Positions 1 to 8,580 of a stretch of DNA of 64,000 nt are shown one piece after another. Every line of letters starts with the position of its first letter. Position 1 is the stretch's first letter. Under the pieces are notes generated by a model. The model was not told where the DNA came from, made no database searches, and saw only the letters and a program-made list of their open reading frames with translations. A program made the position numbers and the translations under genes. The stretch lies in contig NZ_FNCG01000006.1 of assembly GCF_900100945.1 (NCBI RefSeq), positions 248,001 to 312,000 of the forward strand. The letters are read 5' to 3'. The DNA comes from Mucilaginibacter gossypii. Its GTDB lineage: Bacteria; Bacteroidota; Bacteroidia; Sphingobacteriales; Sphingobacteriaceae.

Positions 1-2569
1 AGTTGCCCAGGTAGGTGCGGTCGGCCGGGGTAATTACACCATCGCCATTAACGTCTTTATATTTAGGATCGCCTGCTTTTGAGTTTGGCTGAGGTGCATA
101 TTTTTCACCGGTTTTCACTACCCCTTCGTAAACATACCCATACAACTCACCTAATTCAATGCCAGGTACAACCCTTGTAAATTCCTGCCCCGAAACAGTA
201 CCGCTTGGGTTTGCAGTGTTGGTACTGATCACGGTTACTCCCGGACCTAAATCCAATGCCTTTTGCTTATTGTAGGCAAAAGTAACCGTGCTGTTCCACG
301 ACAAATCTTTACCACGCACATTGTTGGTATTTACCGAAAGCTCGATACCACGGTTTTGGATTGCGCCACCGTTTACATACTGATTACTGAACCCCCATTG
401 CTGACCTATGGGGATCTGAATTAACAGGTCGGTTGTTTTTTTACTGTAATAGTCGATACTTGCATTAATACGGCCATTGGCGAAACCCATATCCAAACCA
501 ACATCAAACTGCCTGGTGCTTTCCCATTTTAGGTTAGGATTAGCCAATGTTTTTGGTTCTATCCCTGTTTGAAGATTACCGGTTTCATTCAGTACTACAC
601 CGTAAGGTCCAAATGTTGAAAGATATAAACTCGCAGGGATACGGTCATTACCAGTAACACCGTAACTAACACGTGCTTTTAAGTTTGAGAAGGTATTCAG
701 ATCTTTTATAAAATCATCATCGGTAAGTTTATAAGCTACTGCACCTGCGGGGAAAAAACCTGAACGCTTGTTTGAGCCGAAGTTTGACGAACGATCGTCA
801 CGATAAGAGAACGAGGCTAATAATTTATCCCTATATGCATAATTAAACCTTGTAAAATACGAGGTTAACATAGCCTCTGCCTTACTGCTGCCATAACCAT
901 TTACCAATGATCCGGCACCAAGGTTGTAGTACAAGAACGCATCGGTTGAGAAGCCTTTAGCACCGGCACTTAGTCCTTCGGTAACATCTTTTTGATTTGA
1001 TGTACCTAATAAAACAGTGAAGTCATGATCCTTAGCGATGTTGAACTTATAGGTAAAGTAATTTTCAACTATCCATCTGAAAGCCGATGATGTTTGCTCA
1101 CTGGCAACACCGCCCTGCTTAGCACCTGCGATGGTAGTAGTAGGCAGGTACTGGCCTGCTGTAGTTTGAGTGTATTCGGTACCGGCCGTAAGATGATAAG
1201 TTAAGCCGTTAATAATTTTATAATCTAACCCAATATTGGCATTTATCAATTTATTGCCACTGTTGTTTGTTGGTTCCAAAAGGCCGGCCAAAGCGTTGGT
1301 CTTTGTGCCCTGGGTAACGTAGTAATTATAAGTACCATCAGCATTATAAGGCTTTACATTAGGTGGTGCTGTCAATAAACTAAATAATGGCGCAGTTATG
1401 TCTCCAGAGTACGATTGCAATGTCGAACTTGAGCTGGCACCATAAAAATTAGCGCTGATCTTCAGGTTTTCATTCATTGTTTTCTCAGCACCTATCCTTG
1501 CAGTATATCTTTCAAAACCGGTATGCTGCAACACACCAACCTGTTTAATATGATTACCAGCAACATATATCTTTGAATTCTGATCACCTGAACTTAAACT
1601 GATGCTTTGATTTTGAACTGTTGCGTTGCGGGTTGCAAGCTTTAACCAATTGGTGTTGGCCACCTGGAAACTTGACGGGTATGGTTGTGGCTTACCATCT
1701 TCAATAGCTGTAGCGTTTTGGATATCGGTGTACTGCTGCCCGGTTAACAGGTCCGGCTTATACCTTAGATATTGTGTACCTCCTGATATATCCGCATCTA
1801 AAGAAACCTTGCCGTTTTTTCCTTTTTTGGTGGTGATCAAAACAACGCCGTTACCTCCCCTTGCTCCATAAATAGCTGTTGCAGAGGCATCCTTTAATAC
1901 CTGGATATCTTCGACGTCGTTAGGGTTAACCTGGTTGCCATTATCGCTGATAAAACCGTCAACTACATATAAAGGAGAGGTAGAAGTATTGATAGAGTTA
2001 CCACCCCTTACAGTGATATTAATCCCTGAGCCCGGTGCAAAACTGGTTTGTTGCACCTGAACACCGGCAGCTTTACCCTGAATGGCCTGCCCGATATTAG
2101 TAGTTGTACCACCAAGTGTAAGGTCATCACTTTTTATTGAACTAACCGATCCTGTTATATTTCCTTTTTTAACTGTACCGTAACCTACTACCACTACTTC
2201 GTTCAGTTTATTAAGGTCCTCCTGTAAAGTGATAGTAATGTCTGAGGAACCGCTAATTGATACTTCCTGTGGTTTATACCCTACATAAGAAACAACCAAC
2301 ACTGTTGAACTGCCCTTTAATGTAATTTTAAACTTACCATTGACATCAGTTGTGGTAGTATTTTTGACGCCTTTTTGAATAACGGTAGCGCCAATTACCG
2401 GGCCGTCTTTATCTTTTACGCTACCGCTGATTGTTGTTTGCGCGTTGGCAAGTACTGGCAATAATAGTAGCAGGCAACAGCATATCAATTTAAAAAGGCC
2501 ATTGATCTGCCTTCCTAAATAAATGTGTTTGCTGAAGCCCCGATCGGGGTTTGAGTAAATTTTAATCAT
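1..2569 (-). CDS. SusC/RagA-family TonB-dependent receptor (3' end outside window)
   Basis: Outer-membrane TonB-dependent importer of the SusC type, which works with a SusD lipoprotein to take up glycans. Translated from the ATG at 2569, it has an N-terminal signal peptide ending near ANAQ, then a carboxypeptidase-like beta-sandwich domain (GATVIQKG, DVNGKFKI), the SusC signature VVVGYGT, a plug domain (PLYVVDGF, DASATAIYGARG, GVVLITTKKG) and a long barrel. There is no STN domain and no sigma/FecR pair beside it, so control is more likely by the LacI regulator: two CAAACGTTTG palindromes lie about 120-165 bp upstream. About 856 codons are visible and the reading frame is still open at the left edge, so the C terminus and the expected SusD partner are outside the window. 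Substrate is inferred only from the co-regulated GH109 and NahK-like genes. Confidence 0.93.
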   Translation of the reverse strand, partial: MIKIYSNPDRGFSKHIYLGRQINGLFKLICCCLLLLLPVLANAQTTISGSVKDKDGPVIGATVIQKGVKNTTTTDVNGKFKITLKGSSTVLVVSYVGYKPQEVSISGSSDITITLQEDLNKLNEVVVVGYGTVKKGNITGSVSSIKSDDLTLGGTTTNIGQAIQGKAAGVQVQQTSFAPGSGINITVRGGNSINTSTSPLYVVDGFISDNGNQVNPNDVEDIQVLKDASATAIYGARGGNGVVLITTKKGKNGKVSLDADISGGTQYLRYKPDLLTGQQYTDIQNATAIEDGKPQPYPSSFQVANTNWLKLATRNATVQNQSISLSSGDQNSKIYVAGNHIKQVGVLQHTGFERYTARIGAEKTMNENLKISANFYGASSSSTLQSYSGDITAPLFSLLTAPPNVKPYNADGTYNYYVTQGTKTNALAGLLEPTNNSGNKLINANIGLDYKIINGLTYHLTAGTEYTQTTAGQYLPTTTIAGAKQGGVASEQTSSAFRWIVENYFTYKFNIAKDHDFTVLLGTSNQKDVTEGLSAGAKGFSTDAFLYYNLGAGSLVNGYGSSKAEAMLTSYFTRFNYAYRDKLLASFSYRDDRSSNFGSNKRSGFFPAGAVAYKLTDDDFIKDLNTFSNLKARVSYGVTGNDRIPASLYLSTFGPYGVVLNETGNLQTGIEPKTLANPNLKWESTRQFDVGLDMGFANGRINASIDYYSKKTTDLLIQIPIGQQWGFSNQYVNGGAIQNRGIELSVNTNNVRGKDLSWNSTVTFAYNKQKALDLGPGVTVISTNTANPSGTVSGQEFTRVVPGIELGELYGYVYEGVVKTGEKYAPQPNSKAGDPKYKDVNGDGVITPADRTYLGN

Positions 2570-2691
2570 ACGTGGTGGTGTTAGTATTAATTAATTGTTA
2601 GCTTTTTAATGTGATTTAGCTCTGTTTTTGAACATTGGAAATTAGAGATAGCGGATTTTGAAAGCAAAAATTCGCCCCTCCAAACACAGCG

Positions 2692-2701
2692 CAAACGTTT
2701 G
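2692..2701. promoter_or_regulatory. LacI-type operator CAAACGTTTG, SusC site 1
   Basis: Perfect 10-bp palindrome, preceded by G as in the other copies. It lies 123 bp upstream of the SusC start. Its centre is 33 bp from the next copy, about three helical turns, so two dimers could bind on one face. Inferred target of the LacI protein encoded at 6261-7286. Confidence 0.8.
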
Positions 2702-2724
2702 TTTTGGGCAAAATCGGACCTACG

Positions 2725-2734
2725 CAAACGTTTG
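2725..2734. promoter_or_regulatory. LacI-type operator CAAACGTTTG, SusC site 2
   Basis: Second perfect palindrome in the SusC upstream region, in the extended context ACGCAAACGTTTGA that recurs at the 5925 site. Confidence 0.8.
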
Positions 2735-3100
2735 ACTCAAAGTATTTTGCGGTGATAAAAATTGATTCTTGAAGGTTTTTGTGGTATTGAGCAGATCGCA
2801 ACCGGGATGATTCAGGCGCCAATTTTATGGATTCTGCGTATTTGAGGACTAAGCTTGAATAATTTGATTATGAGTGGATTGGAATAAGATCTACAAACAC
2901 AACCCCACTGTGGTATCAGCCGCCACCCAGCTCCAGCTATAGGCGTTAACTTAGACGGCAAAGGGGGTTAACAGGGTTAACAGATTTTTATTATTTAAAC
3001 TTAAAAACCTAAAAATCAATAGCATAAACAAAGCATAGGGTTACACTAAAAGCCACTGCTTACCTGTAGCAGGGGTAGCTATACTACTTTAAAAAAAGTA
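2735..3100. other. Gene-free spacer between the SusC control region and the GH109 terminator
   Basis: No convincing coding region, RNA gene or repeat was seen here. A short minus-strand open frame at 2616-2822 overlaps the two operators and shows no protein-like features. Confidence 0.5.
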
Positions 3101-3101
3101 A

Positions 3102-3123
3102 AGCCCGGCTTTTGGGCCGGGCT
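3102..3123 (-). terminator. Rho-independent terminator after the GH109 gene
   Basis: GC-rich 8-bp hairpin (AGCCCGGC / GCCGGGCT, loop TTTTGG). On the minus strand it is followed by a T-rich tract (TTTACTTTTTTT). It ends the DUF3472-GH109 operon. Confidence 0.85.
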
Positions 3124-3156
3124 AAACATAAAACATGCAAAAAATATAAACGGTAA

Positions 3157-4506
3157 TTAAAAGCCGCTATCATCAAGCGCGAAGGTATTCTTCCGCTCTT
3201 TCCATTTACCTTTGGTAAAATCAGGAAATGCCACGCTTGCGTTACCTTCTTTCAATGATTTTGTTGACAAGGGCGTAATTACACTCATGGTAACAGAATC
3301 ATAAACATCTATAGGAGTTTGGCGTTTTTGCTTAACCGACTCTACGAAAGCATTAAACACAAACCAGTCCATACCACCGTGGCCGGCACCCTCGGCAAAC
3401 TTTTCGTATTTTTTCCAAAGCGGATGGTCATATTTATCAAACCATTCCTTTGCCGGATCCCATGAATCATCTTCTTTTGATTTATGATCAATATAAACGC
3501 TTTTGTTTACATCCATCCATAAACCTTTAGTGCCCTGCACCCTGAAACCTAATGAATAAGGGCGTGGCAGGTGCGTATCATGGCTCAGTAACACCGTTTC
3601 ACCATTGGCACAATTGATCATCGTAGTGGTAACATCGCCGTTTTTGTAATGGATCTTAGCATTCGGGTGACCGGGCGATAATTCTTCTACATAGGCAGCT
3701 AAACCCTTTGCCTTGGTGCTGAACGATACCAGGTTGGTAAAGCGGTTACCTGCATTAATATTAGCATAATGCATACATGGACCGGCGCCGTGGGTTGGGT
3801 AAATATCACCATCCACATCGATATTAAACTGCGTACGCCATTGAGCTTCGCTAAGGGCTTTGGGGCCATACTCAACGCCTCCGCCATAATATTGCTTACC
3901 GTTATTGAACAATACACCTCTTAAATTATGCTGATATCCGCCTTCCAAATGGATGATTTCGCCAAACAGGTCCTGGCGCACCATATTTAAGGCAGCCATC
4001 ACATCACGACGATAGCAAACGTTTTCGAGCGTCATGTACGGGATACCTGTTTTTTCTGAAGTGTTAACGATATCCCAGTGATCTTCAACCGTAAGACCGG
4101 CAATTACCTCACAACCAACATACTTTCCGGCTTTCATAGCGTCAATAGCCTGTGGGTGGTGAAATTGCCATGGGGTAGCAATAATTACCGCATCGATATC
4201 TTTATGATCAAGCAATTTTTTGTAGGCATCCAGTCCGCCAGTGTATTCCTTTACGGGTGCATGGCCTTTTTTGGCGATGTATTCGCGGCAAATTTTCAGC
4301 GAGCTTTCCTGCGTATCGCAAATAGCTACGATCTCCACATCATCGCGAAGCAAACCTTCGGCAATATGGCTCATGCCACGGGCACCTACGCCTATGTAAC
4401 CTAAACGGACTTTTGCAGGTGCCGATGCAAACAGCCTTCCTGACGGTAAAATGCTAAAACCTGCCGCTGCAATTGCGCTGGTTTTCAAAAATTGTCTTCT
4501 TTCCAT
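3157..4506 (-). CDS. GH109-type alpha-N-acetylgalactosaminidase (Gfo/Idh/MocA fold)
   Basis: Likely NAD-dependent glycosidase that removes terminal alpha-GalNAc from exported or periplasmic glycans. The 449-aa protein starts with a twin-arginine-like signal (MERRQFLK, hydrophobic run to about residue 28). It then has a Rossmann nucleotide-binding motif (GVGARG, 39-44) of the Gfo/Idh/MocA type. The GH109-like segment ENVCYRRDVM (161-170), followed by GYQHNLRGV (190-198) and YPTHGAGP (236-243), is what separates it from ordinary sugar dehydrogenases. Length and the Tat signal fit GH109. It lies 24 bp downstream of the DUF3472 gene, is probably co-transcribed with it, and is followed by a strong terminator. 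The NahK-like kinase in the same regulon supports release of an N-acetylhexosamine. Alternative: an oxidoreductase of the same fold acting on another sugar. Confidence 0.8.
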   Translation of the reverse strand: MERRQFLKTSAIAAAGFSILPSGRLFASAPAKVRLGYIGVGARGMSHIAEGLLRDDVEIVAICDTQESSLKICREYIAKKGHAPVKEYTGGLDAYKKLLDHKDIDAVIIATPWQFHHPQAIDAMKAGKYVGCEVIAGLTVEDHWDIVNTSEKTGIPYMTLENVCYRRDVMAALNMVRQDLFGEIIHLEGGYQHNLRGVLFNNGKQYYGGGVEYGPKALSEAQWRTQFNIDVDGDIYPTHGAGPCMHYANINAGNRFTNLVSFSTKAKGLAAYVEELSPGHPNAKIHYKNGDVTTTMINCANGETVLLSHDTHLPRPYSLGFRVQGTKGLWMDVNKSVYIDHKSKEDDSWDPAKEWFDKYDHPLWKKYEKFAEGAGHGGMDWFVFNAFVESVKQKRQTPIDVYDSVTMSVITPLSTKSLKEGNASVAFPDFTKGKWKERKNTFALDDSGF

Positions 4507-4530
4507 ATATAATATTGAGGTTTTTGGGGC

Positions 4531-5844
4531 TTATTTATTGGGTAATTTTTCAAAGTCAATTACAGGCTTCTTTCCTGTTGGTTTACGATCATAAGGGGTT
4601 TTGAGCTGGATATAATTATCAAAGAAACCTCCGTTTTGCAGAAAGAACTTATCACCTTCTTTTCCTCCGGCATAATCTTTACGATAATTAGCATTGGCTG
4701 TAGCATCACCAGTATATATGGCATGTGTAAGTTCCAGCCAGTTATTATCGCTATCCCCTATCCACTGGTTGGTAAAATACGCTTTGCGGATCTTATCGCC
4801 GTTGTCAGGTTCAAAATTCTCAACAAACGAATACAAATGCGTTAAGTAAGTAGCCTTTTGCGGGCGGGTAAAGCTGGCTATCAGAAACCATTTATCTGCA
4901 GCTACATCTTTAAAGTACGCAGTATAAGTGGTTGTATGCCTGGCATTATCAGGCTCGGCGCTAAGCAAAAAAGCGTAAGCTTGCCCGGCTTTCCAGGGGA
5001 AGCGCATATAGCTTTGTCCGCCCGAGCCTTCGTTGCCAAATTCGCCGATGTGTACATTACTGCCGCTTTTTACCAGTTTAATACGCATACTATCGGGAAT
5101 ACTTTTCGGATCCTCGGTATTAAAAGGACTCCACACAGAAAATAGCACACGGCGTTCGGTTGCCGAATTTACCTGCATACCAAAGTATCCCTCGCCAAAA
5201 CCATCGGCCATAAAATAGGAGCCGATCACATCCTGTCCTTTGGGTACTATGATCTCATTATAAAACCATTTTACTTTATTCTCCTTATCGGCCGCAACAG
5301 GATAGCGTAAATGTACAGAAGGCCCCCTTCTGCCAAAATGATATGAGCTGCCTTTTGCAACATATGAAATATCATTATCCGGCTTTTGCAAAGTAACTAC
5401 AAGGTCAGATACATCTGCATAAACAGTCCCGGTTTTACTGATGCCTTTTAAACTGATCTTTACATAACCCGGCCGACTGATGTGAACCTTCCCAAAACTG
5501 ACAGTATCAAACCTGGTATTGCTTATTTTTTTGACGATCGCATTTTTTCCTACCGATAACAGCAGCGTACTGTTCCCCTGCGGCGCCCGTACCACCAGCG
5601 CAAGCTCAAGGTACTGTGCAACACTAACCCTGAAATAAATATTACAGGTTGATTTTATGCTTCTCAGGCCAATCAACCCTTCATCGGTTATGGTATCCGG
5701 CGCGTTTACCCAGGCATTACCGCCAAACGGGATAACGTGACGCAGCTTTGAAGCATCAATATGTACCGTCTGCGCAATGGCAGCTCTATTTCCTATGAAA
5801 ATAAACAATATTGAAAGACAAATTATAGCGGTTTTCTTCATCAT
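4531..5844 (-). CDS. Secreted DUF3472-domain protein
   Basis: About 437 aa from the chosen ATG (MMKKTAII), with a clear signal peptide ending in AIAQ, so exported. The C-terminal half resembles DUF3472 (ERRVLFSVWSPF, GEGSGGQSY, FTNQWIGDSDNNWLEL), and the N-terminal half resembles the beta-sandwich DUF5077 that often precedes it. Function is not established; the family occurs beside glycosidases in Bacteroidota. The reading frame is open back to 5946, but that extension has no signal-like start and would place the operator CAAACGTTTG (5925-5934) inside the coding sequence. The start at 5844 (or 5841) leaves the operator 80 bp upstream. It is the first gene of the operon with GH109 and is divergent from the LacI gene. 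Confidence 0.82.
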   Translation of the reverse strand: MMKKTAIICLSILFIFIGNRAAIAQTVHIDASKLRHVIPFGGNAWVNAPDTITDEGLIGLRSIKSTCNIYFRVSVAQYLELALVVRAPQGNSTLLLSVGKNAIVKKISNTRFDTVSFGKVHISRPGYVKISLKGISKTGTVYADVSDLVVTLQKPDNDISYVAKGSSYHFGRRGPSVHLRYPVAADKENKVKWFYNEIIVPKGQDVIGSYFMADGFGEGYFGMQVNSATERRVLFSVWSPFNTEDPKSIPDSMRIKLVKSGSNVHIGEFGNEGSGGQSYMRFPWKAGQAYAFLLSAEPDNARHTTTYTAYFKDVAADKWFLIASFTRPQKATYLTHLYSFVENFEPDNGDKIRKAYFTNQWIGDSDNNWLELTHAIYTGDATANANYRKDYAGGKEGDKFFLQNGGFFDNYIQLKTPYDRKPTGKKPVIDFEKLPNK

Positions 5845-5924
5845 TGGGTTATAACACAAGTATCGTTTCATAAATGTACTCGCATTAGTGGCTTTAAGAA
5901 AAAATAAATGTTTCAATTTCAACG

Positions 5925-5934
5925 CAAACGTTTG
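5925..5934. promoter_or_regulatory. LacI-type operator CAAACGTTTG, DUF3472-GH109 operon
   Basis: Perfect palindrome in the context AACGCAAACGTTTGAAA, 80 bp upstream of the chosen DUF3472 start. Its centre is 252 bp from the copy before the lacI-type gene, in the divergent intergenic region, a spacing that would permit looping. Confidence 0.8.
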
Positions 5935-6176
5935 AAAAATGGGCATAATTATCCCTTAACTGGCATTAATTGAAAAACAAATATTTATCAAACATTATGG
6001 GGTAACGACTTCGGCTTCTAAAATTGAAGGTAAATATGCCTGCTAAGCGATTATTTCTTTGTTGCAGATAAGCGGGGCTCTCTAAATAAAATTAAAGGGT
6101 ACTGTATGCCTCCGCTAATGTTCAAATCTCCACTATACTTACCTGCCAACTTATGCAAACTGATGATTTAGCTACG

Positions 6177-6186
6177 CAAACGTTTG
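6177..6186. promoter_or_regulatory. LacI-type operator CAAACGTTTG, regulator gene
   Basis: Perfect palindrome (context CTACGCAAACGTTTGCAA, the most extended symmetric copy), 74 bp upstream of the LacI start. Suggests autoregulation. The rest of the 5845-6260 spacer holds no gene. Confidence 0.8.
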
Positions 6187-6260
6187 CAATGCAGTTAATA
6201 CAAGCTATTTCATAATAATCGCTTAACTTTAACTATAAAAACAACATTAGCCCGTAATTA

Positions 6261-7286
6261 ATGCAAACAAAGCCAACTACTATAAAAGAGATAGCGCAAA
6301 TATTAGGCATCTCGGTTTCTACAGTTTCAAGGGCCTTGCATGATCATCCGAGCATAGGACTAACCACAAGGGCAAAAGTTAAAAAGCTGGCCGGTGAGTT
6401 AAACTATGAGCCTAACCAAACCGCTATTTTTTTGCAAAAGGGCAAAACGCTCACCATCGGAGTTATTTTACCCGAACTTTCGGAGGCTTTTTTCTCCTCG
6501 GCCATAAGCGCTATTGAAGATACTGCCTATAAAAAAAATTATACCGTATTGCTGGCACAATCACATGATGATGAGCAAAAGGAAAAACAGCTGGTTGAAA
6601 AAATGAAAAACCACCGGGTTGATGGCCTGCTTGTATCGGTAGGGAAAAATACCTCCTCGTACCAGCATTTTGAAAACTTAAAAAAATACAATATCCCGGT
6701 AGTCTATTTCGACAGGATCCCGGCCATACCCAACATCCATTATGTAGCCTGCAATATGGAAATCGGTACTATTGAGGCAGTGAGTTACCTGCTAAAAAAA
6801 GGTCACCGGGCAATAGGCATGATCAACGGGCCGCAAACCATGGTTGCTACCGGCGAGCGTAAAGAGGGATATATCAAAGCGATGACCAAAAACAGGCTTA
6901 AGTACGACCCTTCGCTTATAGTTTCGTGCGATTTGACCGAAGAAGGCACAAAAAAGGCATTAGATGAACTGCTGGCCAGCAAACGTAAACCAACCGCCAT
7001 AGTAACCTTTAATGATTATGTAGCACTTTTTGCTATTAAACACGCCAGTAAATTAAACATCAAAATAAACAAGGACCTTGAATTTGTAAGCTATGCCAAT
7101 TTACCGCTAATCAATTATATGGAGAATATTCCCGCCGCTTCTGTTGAACAATTCCCATATTTACAGGGGCAAAAAGCAACTGATATTTTGATGGACCTGC
7201 TGCATCACCAGGGTACCGGCGGCAATGAACCAAGTGCCTTTTACAAGGTGATTATTGAATCGCAACTGGTTGAAAACAAAAAATAA
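6261..7286 (+). CDS. LacI-family transcriptional regulator
   Basis: 341-aa LacI/GalR regulator. The N-terminal helix-turn-helix reads TIKEIAQILGISVSTVSRAL, followed by the hinge (NYEPNQTAIFLQKGKT). A periplasmic-binding-protein-like sensor domain covers the rest (IGVILPEL, DGLLVSVG, VVYFDRIP, AIVTFNDYVALFA). It is divergent from the DUF3472-GH109 operon and directly upstream of the NahK-like kinase. Five copies of CAAACGTTTG, a typical LacI-type palindrome with a central CG, surround this gene and its neighbours, which makes it the obvious candidate binder. The effector is probably an amino sugar or its phosphate, by context only. Confidence 0.92.
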   Translation: MQTKPTTIKEIAQILGISVSTVSRALHDHPSIGLTTRAKVKKLAGELNYEPNQTAIFLQKGKTLTIGVILPELSEAFFSSAISAIEDTAYKKNYTVLLAQSHDDEQKEKQLVEKMKNHRVDGLLVSVGKNTSSYQHFENLKKYNIPVVYFDRIPAIPNIHYVACNMEIGTIEAVSYLLKKGHRAIGMINGPQTMVATGERKEGYIKAMTKNRLKYDPSLIVSCDLTEEGTKKALDELLASKRKPTAIVTFNDYVALFAIKHASKLNIKINKDLEFVSYANLPLINYMENIPAASVEQFPYLQGQKATDILMDLLHHQGTGGNEPSAFYKVIIESQLVENKK

Positions 7287-7304
7287 ACCTAAACAAAAAA
7301 CACT

Positions 7305-7314
7305 CAAACGTTTG
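7305..7314. promoter_or_regulatory. LacI-type operator CAAACGTTTG, kinase gene
   Basis: Perfect palindrome, 55 bp before the kinase ATG. It ends 27 bp upstream of a TAnnTTTG box, so a bound repressor would lie near the -33 region. Confidence 0.8.
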
Positions 7315-7341
7315 CGCATGGCTATCGTTTATGAAATTAGC

Positions 7342-7349
7342 TATGTTTG
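7342..7349 (+). promoter_or_regulatory. Promoter -7 box (TATGTTTG) of the kinase gene
   Basis: Matches the Bacteroidota TAnnTTTG consensus, 20 bp before the start codon. No clear -33 TTG is seen at the usual spacing, consistent with a regulated promoter. Confidence 0.45.
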
Positions 7350-7368
7350 ATGAGTTAACGTCTATAAT

Positions 7369-8454
7369 ATGTTTGATGATATCCTAATAAATTTTGGATT
7401 AAACGTTTCTGAATACCATATCCGGCCCTTTGGCTCGGGTTTAATAAACTATACTTATAAAATAAGTGGTGCTAACCATTCCTATATTCTTCAGCAAATC
7501 AACGTTGCCGTTTTTAAAAGGCCCGATCATATCGACAGCAACCTTGTACTAATCAAAGAATATTTTGATAAACACAATCCAGGTTATTTATTTGTAGCCC
7601 CGTTAAAGAATCAAAAAGGGAAATCGATCATTCAAGCCGCCGACGGTAAGTTTTACCGGCTTTTTCCATTTATTGAAGGATCGCATACAGTAAACTTTTT
7701 GCAGGATACAAAGGAAGCCTATAGCGCTGCGGTGCAGTTTGGCCGGTTTACCCGTTTGTTAAATCATTTTGACATCAGCAAACTCGAATACACACTTACG
7801 GATTTTCATAATCTAAAATTACGGGTTGCACAGTTTGAACAGGCTTTAAAAACAGCCGAACCCCGAAAACTGGAACAGGCTGCTAAGGAAGTAAAAGCTG
7901 CTGATGATCATATCAACATATTGCATACCTATAACCTGTTTACAACTAATAACGAAATCCCGCTCCGGGTGATCCACCACGATACCAAAATAAATAACGT
8001 ACTGTTCGACAAAGACCAAAACGCGCTATGTATTGTTGACCTTGATACAGTAATGCCCGGCTATTATTTAAGCGATGTTGGCGACATGATGCGCACCTAT
8101 TTATCGCCCGCCAACGAAGAGGAAAAAGATCTGGATAAAATTATCATCAGGACAGATTTTTTCAGAGCGATATATAAAGGTTATATGAGCGAAATGAGCA
8201 ACATCCTTACTGAAACTGAAAAACAGTATTTCACCTTTTCGGGCAAATTAATGATCTATATGCAGGGCCTCCGTTTTTTAACCGATTTTTTAAATAATGA
8301 TATTTACTATGGTACCCAATATGAAGGGCATAATTTGATCAGGGCTAAAAACCAGTTTAAACTACTTGAAGGTTACATCAATGCCGAACCTGTATTTGCA
8401 GAAATAATTGCCGGTGTAGATAAAGAATTACTGACCACCGCCAACGGCATTTAA
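7369..8454 (+). CDS. nahK: N-acetylhexosamine 1-kinase-like protein (APH fold)
   Basis: 361-aa kinase of the aminoglycoside-phosphotransferase fold. It closely resembles what I recall of bifidobacterial NahK, which phosphorylates GalNAc/GlcNAc at C1 using ATP. Landmarks are the N-terminal YILQQINVAVF (39-49), the catalytic loop HHDTKINN (203-210), the metal-binding DLDTVMPG (224-231) and the C-terminal GLRFLTDFL followed by GHNLIRAKNQ. Length matches NahK (about 360 aa). It is probably cytosolic, since no signal peptide is seen. The operator at 7305 and the GH109 gene in the same regulon fit a pathway in which released GalNAc is imported and 1-phosphorylated. A choline- or homoserine-kinase-like role is less likely given the colinear match. 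The gene symbol is by similarity only. Confidence 0.8.
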   Translation: MFDDILINFGLNVSEYHIRPFGSGLINYTYKISGANHSYILQQINVAVFKRPDHIDSNLVLIKEYFDKHNPGYLFVAPLKNQKGKSIIQAADGKFYRLFPFIEGSHTVNFLQDTKEAYSAAVQFGRFTRLLNHFDISKLEYTLTDFHNLKLRVAQFEQALKTAEPRKLEQAAKEVKAADDHINILHTYNLFTTNNEIPLRVIHHDTKINNVLFDKDQNALCIVDLDTVMPGYYLSDVGDMMRTYLSPANEEEKDLDKIIIRTDFFRAIYKGYMSEMSNILTETEKQYFTFSGKLMIYMQGLRFLTDFLNNDIYYGTQYEGHNLIRAKNQFKLLEGYINAEPVFAEIIAGVDKELLTTANGI

Positions 8455-8580
8455 CAGGTCATTCAATCTGTTGGGCCGCACAATGTTACCAACAAACCTT
8501 GCACAGGCCTCGCTAAATTCATACTTTCGACGCCCGTATTAGCAGCACCGGCCTAAACCGGGACACGGGAAACAACATTT

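Noticed and set aside
2616..2822. Minus-strand open frame of 68 codons upstream of SusC
   Set aside because: It covers both CAAACGTTTG operators, has no signal or domain, and lies in a control region.
5845..5946. N-terminal extension of the DUF3472 protein
   Set aside because: It would bury the operator in coding sequence and hide the clear signal peptide that begins at MMKKTAII.
7369..8454. Aminoglycoside resistance phosphotransferase
   Set aside because: The APH fold is shared, but the motifs and length fit N-acetylhexosamine 1-kinase and the operator links it to amino-sugar genes.
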